Both the position numbers and the translations under genes were made by a program. The notes below the pieces were generated by a model. The model saw nothing but the letters and a program-made list of their open reading frames with translations. It was not told the DNA's origin and ran no database searches. DNA of 64,000 bases from Roseateles amylovorans (GTDB taxonomy: Bacteria; Pseudomonadota; Gammaproteobacteria; Burkholderiales; Burkholderiaceae_C): positions 3,720,001 through 3,784,000 of the forward strand of contig NZ_CP104562.2 of the NCBI RefSeq assembly GCF_025398155.2, read 5' to 3'. Shown here piece by piece: positions 53,525 to 61,953 of the stretch. How positions within the stretch are numbered: the stretch's first letter is position 1; each line of letters begins with the position of its first letter.

Positions 53525-54202
53525 TTAAGGACGCTTCTCCGCCTGCGCCTGCGCCGCCGCCTGGGCCGACGCCTGGGCTGAAGGCGGCTGCACCCCATCG
53601 ATCCAATCCTGCCGACGCGGCGCGAAAAAATCGATGTTCACCGTGTCTTCGGTGCAATGGAACTCATGCGGCACATTGGGCGGGAACAGCATGAAGGTTC
53701 CGGCCGTCATCACGAACTTGCGTCCCTGCGAAAACACTTCGCAGCGCCCTTGGGTGATCCAGGTGAGCTGCTCATGAGGCTGATGGTGCAGCGGCACCAC
53801 CGCCCCCTTCTTGAAGGTCCATTTCACGATCGACCCTTCGGTGCCGTGGACGTACTGGCGGAAGATCAGCGGGGTGACCTGCTCCATCGGCTGCTTGTCC
53901 AGCTCGAAGAACGACGGCATGGCGGCCAGGTGACTGCTGATGTGGGGAATCACGCCCCGTCCCGGCGCGGGCTCGCTGGGCAGGGTGGACAGGGTCTGCG
54001 CCATGGCCGAGGGGGCGACGGCCAGCGGCAGGCAGCAGGCCGCCAACGTGGCGAGGCGCCGAGCCAGACTGCTGCGGCAACCCGGGATGAGCGCCGAGAG
54101 AACAGATGAGAGGGTCGAGAGAGATACGGTGGGCGGAGTGGGCGGAGTGGGCGGAGTGGGCGGAGTGGACGGGGTGGACGCGGTGGACGGAGTGGATCGC
54201 AT
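53525..54202 (-). CDS. Exported cupin-domain protein with a repeat-coded N-terminus
   Basis: A 225-residue protein with one cupin domain (about 115-200): VPLHHQPHEQLTWITQGRCEV carries the metal histidines and FPPNVPHEFHCTEDT the second motif. A hydrophobic segment ending APSAMAQ looks like a signal peptide, but in this frame it is preceded by about 45 residues, including a Thr/Pro-rich stretch coded by a 9-bp array (54128-54190). No ATG or GTG lies between array and signal, so the start (54202, or 54280 upstream) is uncertain. An Ala/Gln-rich tail closes the protein. The substrate is unknown. Confidence 0.75.
   Translation of the reverse strand: MRSTPSTASTPSTPPTPPTPPTPPTVSLSTLSSVLSALIPGCRSSLARRLATLAACCLPLAVAPSAMAQTLSTLPSEPAPGRGVIPHISSHLAAMPSFFELDKQPMEQVTPLIFRQYVHGTEGSIVKWTFKKGAVVPLHHQPHEQLTWITQGRCEVFSQGRKFVMTAGTFMLFPPNVPHEFHCTEDTVNIDFFAPRRQDWIDGVQPPSAQASAQAAAQAQAEKRP
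54128..54190 (-). repeat. 9-bp tandem array coding for the cupin protein's N-terminus
   Basis: Four exact GTGGGCGGA units are followed by GTGGACGGG, GTGGACGCG and GTGGACGGA (plus-strand notation), seven units in all. On the coding strand they read as Thr-Pro-Pro or Ser/Ala-type tripeptides. Confidence 0.9.
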
Positions 54203-54319
54203 GAGATGGACAAGACAGGAGGGGCCAGGGGCACCGGAGTCTGTCGACCGGACGAGTTCCCGGCCAAGGCCAGGACTCACGACCTTGCGCCAGCACGACG
54301 CCCTTGCGCCAGCCTGCGC

Positions 54320-55315
54320 CTAGGATCGAAACGGCCAGGCCTTCACCGCCTGACCGAGCCAGTCTCCGATGGCATCGGCGGACAAGCGCGGGAGCCCAAG
54401 CGAAGCGCCGGCACGCTGCAAGGCCGCGAGCGGATCGCTCAGATCCAGCGCCTGTGCGCCGTTCTGCTTGGAAAGTTTCTCGCCGTTGTCGCCCAGCACC
54501 AATGGCGTGTGAAGGTAGCGAGGACACGGCAGACCCAGTCGTTCCAGTAGGTGAACCTGCCGCGGCGTGTTGTCAGCCAAGTCTTCACCTCGCACGACAT
54601 CCGTCACCTGTTGCCACGCGTCATCCACCACCACCGCCAACTGATACGCCCACAGCCCGTCCGCACGCCGGAGCACAAAGTCCCCCACGTCCAGGGTCAG
54701 GTCTTGCGATTGAGGCCCCAGCCGGCGATCGGTCCAGTCGATCCGACGATCCCGCTCATCCGACAACGTGGCTGTCGTGCGTAAACGCCAGGCGCGGGCC
54801 GGTCTGCCGGCCAACCCATGCCGACAGGTGCCCGGATAGACCAGCTCACCATGGCGCGCCCGCTCGTCGCCGCGCGCCGCGATCGCCTCGGCGATGTCCT
54901 TGCGCGAACAGGCGCAGGGATAGGCCCAGCCCGAGCCCACCAGATGATCCAGTGCCGCTTGGTAGGCCGCGCCGCGTCGGGATTGCCAGATGGGCGGCTC
55001 ATCCGGCAGCAGTCGCACCTGGGCCAGTTGGGACAGCACCACCGTATCCGTGCCGGGCGGGCAGCGTGGACCGTCGACATCCTCGATTCGGATCAGCCAC
55101 CGTCCGCCATGGGCCCGGGCATCCAGCCAACTGGCCAGGGCCGCCACCAGCGATCCGTCATGCAGCGGACCGGTGGGCGATGGGGCAAAGCGGCCCACAT
55201 AAGGCCCCGACGCAGGCCTCGACGTGGGCTCCGTCGTTGGCTCCGTCGTGTGCCCCGAAGTGCGCTCCGACGGCGGCTCCGACAAGCCGCCCGACGCCCG
55301 CTCCGCCAGCGTCAC
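54320..55315 (-). CDS. gluQ: Glutamyl-Q tRNA(Asp) synthetase
   Basis: A 331-residue GluRS paralogue without an anticodon domain. It activates glutamate and attaches it to queuosine in tRNA-Asp. The HIGH-like FAPSPTGPLHDGSL, the zinc cysteines in YPCACSRKD and PGTCRHG, and the KMSKS-like KLSKQNG are present. The catalytic core starts at about residue 38; the preceding residues are Thr/Ser/Glu-rich and coded by degenerate repeats. The start is GTG, overlapping the LysR stop codon (GTGA), which suggests coupling. Confidence 0.93.
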   Translation of the reverse strand: MTLAERASGGLSEPPSERTSGHTTEPTTEPTSRPASGPYVGRFAPSPTGPLHDGSLVAALASWLDARAHGGRWLIRIEDVDGPRCPPGTDTVVLSQLAQVRLLPDEPPIWQSRRGAAYQAALDHLVGSGWAYPCACSRKDIAEAIAARGDERARHGELVYPGTCRHGLAGRPARAWRLRTTATLSDERDRRIDWTDRRLGPQSQDLTLDVGDFVLRRADGLWAYQLAVVVDDAWQQVTDVVRGEDLADNTPRQVHLLERLGLPCPRYLHTPLVLGDNGEKLSKQNGAQALDLSDPLAALQRAGASLGLPRLSADAIGDWLGQAVKAWPFRS

Positions 55316-56274
55316 AACAGCAGCCCTTCATGCTGCTCCAGCAAGGCGCGCCGCGTGGTTTCGCTCTGCAGCTGCTTCAACCACCAGGACAGCGCCTTGG
55401 CCGGTGGATGGCCGGTATTGCGCCATGCGTACTGCATCGGTGAAATGCGCTTGCCCTGATAGGTGGGCTTGATCACCAGCCGGCCCGCTTCCACCTGCCG
55501 CCGCACCATCGAGGTCGGCAGGAAGCCGCAGCCCAGTCCGCGCAACAGGGCTTCCAGCTTGGTGGCCATCGACGGCACGGTCAGCACTTCCTGCCCCGGC
55601 ACCACGCCCACGGTGATCGGCGCCAGATTCCGCGCCGTATCGGCCACGGCCACGATGCGATGCTGGGTGATCTGCGACGAGGTCAGGATCTCCTCGATCC
55701 CGGCCAGCGGATGGTGCGGCGCCACGCAGAACACCATCTCCATCGGGCCCAGCACCTCGCACACCACCGAGCTGCCCGGCGGCTGCGCACTGGTGCCGAT
55801 CGCCAGGTCCGCCTGGCCCGACAGCAGCGCCTCCCAGGTGCCGGACAACACCTCGGTGCGCAGCTTCAGGCGCGTGGGCGGGGGTTTGCCGTCGTCCGCG
55901 GGCAGATAGAAGGATTCCATCAGATCGAACAGCGCCCGACGCGCGATCGCGTCGTCCACCGCGATCGTCAGCTCGCTTTCCCAGCCGGTGGCCACCCGCT
56001 TCACCCGGTTGGCCACCGCATCCATCTCCTGCAGCAGCCGGCGGCCTTCCGTCAGCAGCTCATGGCCCGCCGCCGTCAGCACCGCCTGGCGGGAGCTGCG
56101 GTCGAACAGCAGCACGTCCAGCGCGTCTTCCAGCTGGCGCACGCTGTAGGTCAGTGCCGAGGGCACCTTCCCCATCTCCCGGGCTGCGGCCGCAAAGCTG
56201 CCGCTGCGGGCAATGCTGTCCATCATGGCCAGCGCCTCGGGCGTCAGCACCCGTCGTTTGTCTTGTTGTGACAT
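55312..56274 (-). CDS. LysR family transcriptional regulator
   Basis: A 320-residue regulator. The N-terminal winged HTH (about 12-70) has DSIARSGSFAAAAREMGKVPSALTYSVRQLEDAL; the rest is the substrate-binding effector domain. It is divergent from the pirin gene with 100 bp between starts, the classical layout in which a LysR protein controls its neighbour. Similar LysR-pirin pairs are common in proteobacteria. It is followed by gluQ with a 4-bp overlap. Confidence 0.93.
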   Translation of the reverse strand: MSQQDKRRVLTPEALAMMDSIARSGSFAAAAREMGKVPSALTYSVRQLEDALDVLLFDRSSRQAVLTAAGHELLTEGRRLLQEMDAVANRVKRVATGWESELTIAVDDAIARRALFDLMESFYLPADDGKPPPTRLKLRTEVLSGTWEALLSGQADLAIGTSAQPPGSSVVCEVLGPMEMVFCVAPHHPLAGIEEILTSSQITQHRIVAVADTARNLAPITVGVVPGQEVLTVPSMATKLEALLRGLGCGFLPTSMVRRQVEAGRLVIKPTYQGKRISPMQYAWRNTGHPPAKALSWWLKQLQSETTRRALLEQHEGLLL

Positions 56275-56374
56275 GCCTTCATCTTATTTGAACGTTGGCT
56301 TCAACGCCCCTCCCCCTCGGCAGAGGCGCACTTCCCTACAGTGAGCCCATCGCAAGCCAAACAGGAGCAACAAC

Positions 56375-57097
56375 ATGCGTGAACTGATCAAGTCCTCGGA
56401 TCGTGGATATGCCGATCACGGCTGGCTCAAGAGCTTCCACAGTTTCTCGTTCGCCAACTACTACAACCCGCAGCGCATGGGCTTCGGACCGCTGCGCGTG
56501 ATCAATGAGGACCGCATCGCCGGCGGCACCGGCTTCGGCACCCACGGTCACCGGGACATGGAAATCATCAGCTATGTCCTGAGCGGCGAACTGGCCCACC
56601 AGGACAGCATGGGCAACGGCAAGCCCGGCGGCGACCATGCCGGCGTGATCCGCCCCGGCGACGTGCAGCGCATGAGCGCGGGCACCGGCGTGATGCACAG
56701 CGAGTACAACCATTCGAAGGACGGCCAGACCCACTTCCTGCAGATCTGGGTAATGCCGGACCGCCAGGGCGTGGCGCCGGGCTATGAGCAGAAGCACTTC
56801 GCCGATGAGGAAAAGCGCGGCCGCCTGCGCCTGGTCGCCTCGCCGGACGGTGCGGACAACTCGGTGTCCATCCATCAGGATGCCAAGCTCTATGCCGGAC
56901 TGTTCAATGGCGATGAACGGGCGGAACTGCCGTTGGCTAACGGACGGCTCAGCTATGTGCACCTGGTGCGCGGCCATCTGACCGTCAACGGTGAGGCACT
57001 CGAGGCCGGCGACGCCCTGCAACTGGCCAAGGAAGACGGGTTGGTGATCGAAAAGGGCCAGGACGCCGAAGTGCTGGTGTTCGACCTGCCGGCATGA
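56375..57097 (+). CDS. Pirin family protein (YhhW-like)
   Basis: A 240-residue bicupin. The N-terminal metal site is intact: THGHRDME (His-Gly-His) and MHSEYNH (His and Glu), as in YhhW and human pirin, which have quercetinase activity. ADHGWLKSFHSFSFANYYNP and FGPLRVINEDRI are strong family marks. AGGAG lies before the ATG. LysR control is likely from the divergent layout. A terminator follows at 57258-57285. Confidence 0.95.
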   Translation: MRELIKSSDRGYADHGWLKSFHSFSFANYYNPQRMGFGPLRVINEDRIAGGTGFGTHGHRDMEIISYVLSGELAHQDSMGNGKPGGDHAGVIRPGDVQRMSAGTGVMHSEYNHSKDGQTHFLQIWVMPDRQGVAPGYEQKHFADEEKRGRLRLVASPDGADNSVSIHQDAKLYAGLFNGDERAELPLANGRLSYVHLVRGHLTVNGEALEAGDALQLAKEDGLVIEKGQDAEVLVFDLPA

Positions 57098-57296
57098 CCT
57101 GCGGCTGAATCCCGGGGCCGACTCGCCGGATAGCGGTCGGCCCCGGTGCCGGCCGGTACGGTCATGCCGACGAAAAATCGGCGTTGGCGTTGACCTCGAC
57201 ATCGACATCGGCATCTGCCCCGACATCTGCCCCGACATCAGCATCGATCGCAACCTCCGGGGCATCCGCAAGATGCCCCGTTTTTCTTGCTGAGCC
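57098..57296. other. Gap after pirin with GACATC repeats
   Basis: A 199-bp convergent gap. It holds hexamer-based repeats of GACATC and a twice-repeated CATCTGCCCCGA (about 57192-57246), followed by the pirin terminator. Confidence 0.7.
57258..57285 (+). terminator. Rho-independent terminator after pirin
   Basis: A perfect 9-bp stem (CGGGGCATC, 57258-57266, with GATGCCCCG, 57272-57280) with a CGCAA loop is followed by TTTTTCTT. The convergent MFS gene ends about 12 bp further on. Confidence 0.88.
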
Positions 57297-58772
57297 TTAC
57301 TCCACCAACCGGGAGTCGCTCTTCTCGTCGGAGGTCCCTTCGTCGCGCCGAAGCTGATGGAAGATGAAGGCCGCCATCGCCGCCATCAAGCCCAGAGCCA
57401 GGTAGGTAGCGTGGAACGCGGGCACCATCGCCTCGCCGTCGGTGCGCGGCACGCCTTGCGCGAACATCAGCAAGAACGCGCTGGAAGTGGCCACCCCCAG
57501 GCTCATCGACAACTGCATCACCACCGCCAGCAGGCTGTTGCCGCTGCTGGCGGTGCGTTCATCCAGGTCGCCGAGCGTGAGCGTGTTCATCGCGGTGAAC
57601 TGCATGCTGTTCACCATGCCGAAGGTGCCCAGATGAATCGCCAGCCAGACATGGCCGACATCCCGGGGAATCAGCGCAAAGCTCGCAATCAGCGCGCCCA
57701 GCAGCAAGGTGTTGACGATGAGCACCCGCCGATAACCCGCCCAGCGGATCAGCCGGATCGCCAGCGTCTTGGTGAACATCGCGCCCAACACCGCCGGAAT
57801 CATCGACAGCCCCGCCTCACTGGGCGTGAACCCCAGTCCCACCTGCAGGAACAGCGGCGTCAGGAACGGGGTGGCGCCGCTGCCCAGCCGCGCAAAGATG
57901 TTGCCCATCAGCCCGATGCGGAAGGTCGGCACCGCGAACAGCACCGGCGAGAACAGCGGCGTTTCGGTGCGGCTGGCATGCAGCCAGTAACTCATCATGC
58001 AGGCCACGCCTGCCACCAGCATCAGCAGGCAGATCGCTGCGCTCACCACATGCTCGCCGAAGCCCTGCAGCGCGAGCGACAGCAGCATCAACCCGAAACT
58101 GAACAGCGCATAGCCGCCCCAGTCGAAGCGCGCACCGGCCGGGCCCTTGAGCTGCGGCATGTAGCGCCGGCAGGCCCAGCCGCCCACCAGGCCCACCGGC
58201 AGGTTCAGCAGGAAAATCCAGTGCCAGCTGGCGTATTGGGTCAGCACCCCGCCCAGCGTCGGACCGAGCAAGGGCCCGACCAACCCGGGCAAGGTGATGA
58301 AGGTCATCACCGAGAGGAACTCCGCCTTCGGAAACGCACGTAGCACCACCAATCGCCCCACCGGCACCAACAGCGCGCCGCCCACGCCCTGCACCACCCG
58401 CGCCATCACCAGGAACTGGAGACTGGGCGCCAGGGCGCAGAGCAGCGAGCCCGCGCTGAACAGGCCGATCGCCCACAAAAAGATGCTGCGGGTGCCGAAG
58501 CGGTCCGCCAGCCAGCCGGACGCCGGGATCAGCAGCGCGACCGTGAGCAGATAGGCCACCACCGCCGACTGCATGCGCAGCGGGTTCTCCCCCAGGTCCC
58601 GGGCCATGCCGGGCAGTGCGGTGTTGAGAATCGTCGTGTCCAGCGTCTGCATGAAGAAGGCCAACGCCACCACCCAGGGCAGGTAGCGGCGGGTGGCCGG
58701 GTCGAGCACCGGACGCAAGGCGGCGGGCGGAATGACGCCGGCGGCGGCGTCCTGAGGCACTTCGGTCGACAT
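57297..58772 (-). CDS. MFS transporter, DHA2 (EmrB/QacA) type
   Basis: A 491-residue inner-membrane drug:proton antiporter with about 13-14 hydrophobic helices. The DHA2/DHA1 motif LDTTILNTALPGMA in helix 1, the loop motif GWLADRFGTRS between helices 2 and 3, and RVVQGVGGALLVPVGRLV in helix 4 are clear. It resembles MdtD/HsrA-type exporters. The substrate is unknown. It is transcribed away from the HAD gene. Confidence 0.92.
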   Translation of the reverse strand: MSTEVPQDAAAGVIPPAALRPVLDPATRRYLPWVVALAFFMQTLDTTILNTALPGMARDLGENPLRMQSAVVAYLLTVALLIPASGWLADRFGTRSIFLWAIGLFSAGSLLCALAPSLQFLVMARVVQGVGGALLVPVGRLVVLRAFPKAEFLSVMTFITLPGLVGPLLGPTLGGVLTQYASWHWIFLLNLPVGLVGGWACRRYMPQLKGPAGARFDWGGYALFSFGLMLLSLALQGFGEHVVSAAICLLMLVAGVACMMSYWLHASRTETPLFSPVLFAVPTFRIGLMGNIFARLGSGATPFLTPLFLQVGLGFTPSEAGLSMIPAVLGAMFTKTLAIRLIRWAGYRRVLIVNTLLLGALIASFALIPRDVGHVWLAIHLGTFGMVNSMQFTAMNTLTLGDLDERTASSGNSLLAVVMQLSMSLGVATSSAFLLMFAQGVPRTDGEAMVPAFHATYLALGLMAAMAAFIFHQLRRDEGTSDEKSDSRLVE

Positions 58773-58906
58773 GGTCCCCAGTATCTGACGCCCCGACCGT
58801 CGTACGATGCAGACCCGCCCTCCGGCCCGCTGGCCATGCCCGGTCCTCGCACGCCTGCACCGTCCGCCGCTGGCGGGGCTCTTGTCTTTGCTGTCGCTCC
58901 CGAACC

Positions 58907-59782
58907 ATGCGCTTTTATGTCTCCGATATGGACGGCACCCTGCTCGATCCGCAGGCGCGTCTGTCCCCCGCCACCCGTGACGGCCTGGTCGAACTGCTGT
59001 CCGAAGGCCTGGCCTTCACCGTGGCCAGCGCCCGCCATGTGGTGTCGATCGCGCGCATCCTCGACGGCCTGCCGATCACGCTGCCGGTGGTGTCCTCCAA
59101 TGGCGCCTACATCAGCGACCTGCGCACCGGCCGCCATGAACTCGTCAATGCGATGGCGCCCGCACTGGGCCAGGCGGTCTTTGCGCTGGTGCGGCGTCAC
59201 GGCCTGATGCCCTTCATCGCCACGCACGGTCCCAAGGGCGACCAGCTCTTCTGGCAAGAGGTCCAGAACGCGGGCCAGCAGCGCTTCGTCACCGAGCGCC
59301 AACGCAATGCCGACCCCAGGCTGCGCCAGGTCGACCGGCTGCAGGATCAGCTGGAGGATCCGCTGGTGACGATGCTGGTGGTGGACCGTGCCGAGCCGCT
59401 GGCCGCGCTACAGGCCGAGATCCACGCGCTGTGCGGCGACCAGGTCACCACCCATCTGGCCGAAGACCTCTACATGCCGGGCTGGCCGTGGCTCAACATC
59501 CACGATCGTCGCGCAAGCAAGGACCAGGCGATTGCCACCCTGGCGCAGCGCTACCAGTTGCATGACCGCGAACTGGTGGTCTTCGGCGATCAGGTGAACG
59601 ATCTGACCATGCTCCGCGCTGCCCACCATGCGATCGCGGTGGCCAATGCCAGCGACGACGTCAAGCAGGCCGCGCACCGCATCATCGGACCGCATCACGA
59701 GGATGCGGTGCTGCACTACATCCGCGAGGACTGGCGCGGCCTGCGCCCGATCGTCAGCGGGCTGCCGACAGCTCTTCCCTGA
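58907..59782 (+). CDS. Cof-type HAD-IIB hydrolase
   Basis: A 291-residue haloacid-dehalogenase-fold phosphatase of the Cof/YbiV group. The nucleophile motif is SDMDGTLLD (Asp7, Asp9); motif II is VVSSNGAYI; and motifs III/IV are RRASKDQAI and VVFGDQVNDLTML. A C2B cap lies in the middle. Substrates in this group are sugar phosphates and cofactor phosphates; nothing narrows it here. Its last 29 bp overlap the convergent prpE end. Confidence 0.93.
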   Translation: MRFYVSDMDGTLLDPQARLSPATRDGLVELLSEGLAFTVASARHVVSIARILDGLPITLPVVSSNGAYISDLRTGRHELVNAMAPALGQAVFALVRRHGLMPFIATHGPKGDQLFWQEVQNAGQQRFVTERQRNADPRLRQVDRLQDQLEDPLVTMLVVDRAEPLAALQAEIHALCGDQVTTHLAEDLYMPGWPWLNIHDRRASKDQAIATLAQRYQLHDRELVVFGDQVNDLTMLRAAHHAIAVANASDDVKQAAHRIIGPHHEDAVLHYIREDWRGLRPIVSGLPTALP

Positions 59783-61652
59783 TCCGCTCCAGCGCGCTGG
59801 GATCGTCGATGGTACTGAGGTCGCCGACCTCGCGGCCTTCGGCCACCGCCTGCAGCGCGCGCCTCAGCAGCTTGCCCGATCGGGTCTTGGGCAGCGCCGT
59901 CACCAGCCGCACCCGGGATGGCCGGGCGACCGCACCGAGCTCGCTGTCGACCTTCTTCAGGATCTCGCCCTCCAGCGCCAGGGCCAGCGCCGGCGTGGCC
60001 GCACGCGCCGGATCGCGCAGCACCGCAAAGGCCAGCGCGACCTGACCCTTCAGCGCATCGGCCACGCCCACCACCGCCACCTCGGCCACGGCGGGATGAC
60101 CGGCAATGCATTCCTCGATCTCGCGCGTGCCGAGCCGATGGCCGGCCACGTTGATGACGTCGTCGCTGCGGCCCAGGATGAAGTAGTAGCCGTCCTCGTC
60201 CCGCACCGCCCAGTCGAAGGTCGAATACACCTGCCGGCCCGGCGTGCCCGACCAGTAGGTGCGCACGAAGCGGTCGTCATCCCGCCAGACCGTCTGCAGG
60301 CAGCCTGGGGGCAGCGGACCTTCGATGACCAGCAGGCCTTTCTGATTCGCGCCGGTGAGCACCTCACCCGACTGCTCATCCAGCAACTGCACCCGATAGC
60401 CATACATCGGCACACCCGGCGACCCCAGCCGCGGCTCGGCCGGCGCCACGCCACGGGCCAGGGTCAGGATTGGCCAGCCGGTCTCGGTCTGCCAGTAGTT
60501 GTCGACGATGGGTTTGCCGATGCCTTCGGAGATCCAGCGTGCCGTCGGCTCGTCCAGCGGTTCGCCCGCCAAAAACAGCGCCCGCAGCGACGACAGGTCA
60601 TAGCGGGTGAGGAAGCCCGGATCCTGCTTCTTCAGCACCCGCACCGCGGTCGGGGCGCTGAACATGCCGGTCACCCGGTACTGCTCGACCAGTCGCCACC
60701 AGATGCCGGCATCGGGACAGGTGGGCAGGCCCTCATACATCAGCGTGGCCATGCCCGCGATGAGCGGCCCATACACGATGTAGCTGTGCCCGACCACCCA
60801 GCCGATGTCGCTGGTGGAGAAGAAGGTCTCGCCCGGACGCCCATCGAAGATGTGCTTCATGCTGGCCGCCAGCGCCACCGCATAGCCGCCGGTGTCGCGC
60901 TGCACGCCCTTGGGCTTGCCAGTGGTGCCGCTGGTGTAGAGCGTGTAGCTGGGCGCGTCAGACGGCATCCAGACACAGTCCAGCGGCACATCCAGGGCGG
61001 CCGCGCGCATCGGGGCGTAGTCCAGATCGCGATCGGGCACGCGCTCGAAGGCGCTCAGGCCGCGATCCACCATCACCATGCGCGCCGGCTTGTGGGCGGC
61101 CAGACGGATCGCCTCGTCCAGCAAGGGCTTGTAGGGCACCACCTTGCCGCCGCGGCTGCCCGCATCGGCGCTGACGATCAACAGCGGCTGTGCATCGTCG
61201 ATCCGGTTGGCCAGCGCATGGCTGGCGAAGCCGCCAAACACCACCGAATGGATCGCGCCCAAGCGCGCGCAGGCCAGCATCGCAAAAGCGGCCTCGGGAA
61301 TCATCGGCATATAGAGCAGCACCCGATCGCCGGCCTTCACGCCCTGCTGCTGCAGGATCACCGCCATGGCGCTGACCTCGCGCAGCAGCTCGGCAAACGA
61401 ATAGGTGCGCTCCTGGCCAACTTCGGTCGACACCCAGATCAGCGCCGGTGCATCCGGCCGCTGCGCGGCATGGCGATCGACCGCGTTGTGGCAGAGGTTG
61501 GTCCGTCCCCCGACGAACCAGCGGGCGAACGGGGGACGGCTGACATCGCAGACCTCGTCGAACGGGTGCTCCCAATCGATCAGTCGGGCCTGCTCGGTCC
61601 AGAAGCCGTCGGGATCGTTGAGGGAACGATCGTGGAAGTCCTGATAGCGCAT
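59754..61652 (-). CDS. prpE: Propionate-CoA ligase PrpE
   Basis: A 632-residue adenylate-forming enzyme that makes propionyl-CoA (and often acetyl-CoA) from the acid, ATP and CoA. YTSGTTGKPKGVQRD is the ATP loop, DNYWQTETGWPI the central motif and LPKTRSGKLLRR carries the catalytic lysine that Pat/CobB-type enzymes acetylate. The N-terminus YQDFHDRSLNDPDGFW is PrpE-like rather than Acs-like. GGAG lies before the ATG. No prpBCD genes are in the window. Confidence 0.93.
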   Translation of the reverse strand: MRYQDFHDRSLNDPDGFWTEQARLIDWEHPFDEVCDVSRPPFARWFVGGRTNLCHNAVDRHAAQRPDAPALIWVSTEVGQERTYSFAELLREVSAMAVILQQQGVKAGDRVLLYMPMIPEAAFAMLACARLGAIHSVVFGGFASHALANRIDDAQPLLIVSADAGSRGGKVVPYKPLLDEAIRLAAHKPARMVMVDRGLSAFERVPDRDLDYAPMRAAALDVPLDCVWMPSDAPSYTLYTSGTTGKPKGVQRDTGGYAVALAASMKHIFDGRPGETFFSTSDIGWVVGHSYIVYGPLIAGMATLMYEGLPTCPDAGIWWRLVEQYRVTGMFSAPTAVRVLKKQDPGFLTRYDLSSLRALFLAGEPLDEPTARWISEGIGKPIVDNYWQTETGWPILTLARGVAPAEPRLGSPGVPMYGYRVQLLDEQSGEVLTGANQKGLLVIEGPLPPGCLQTVWRDDDRFVRTYWSGTPGRQVYSTFDWAVRDEDGYYFILGRSDDVINVAGHRLGTREIEECIAGHPAVAEVAVVGVADALKGQVALAFAVLRDPARAATPALALALEGEILKKVDSELGAVARPSRVRLVTALPKTRSGKLLRRALQAVAEGREVGDLSTIDDPSALERIREELSAAR

Positions 61653-61953
61653 GTCGGGTCTCCGTGTCGGCGTTCTTCAGTCGCCGTCCTTCGATTTCAT
61701 GCGCAAGGTCTGACGACACCCTGACCTGTCCCCGGGTTTTCAAACCGATAAGGCGCAAAAAAGCACACGCTCTGAAACGTCTGCAAACAGACTTCGTTAC
61801 AAGCCCTATGGTCCAATCCAGGCTTTTCCGAGGGAAGGACCGGCCGCCCAGGCGTCCGTGATTTCCCGCAGCCAGGCGTCATCCACGGGCAATCCCGGAG
61901 GCGCGACGCTTGACCGGGGGGCGGAGGCTTCCTAAGCTCCGCGCCCAACACCG
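61653..61953. other. prpE-NlpC/P60 divergent gap
   Basis: About 300 bp between divergent starts. It contains a small palindrome GTCTG-CAAA-CAGAC (61779-61792) and AT-richer sequence around 61740-61815 that may carry promoters. No gene or convincing terminator. Confidence 0.55.
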
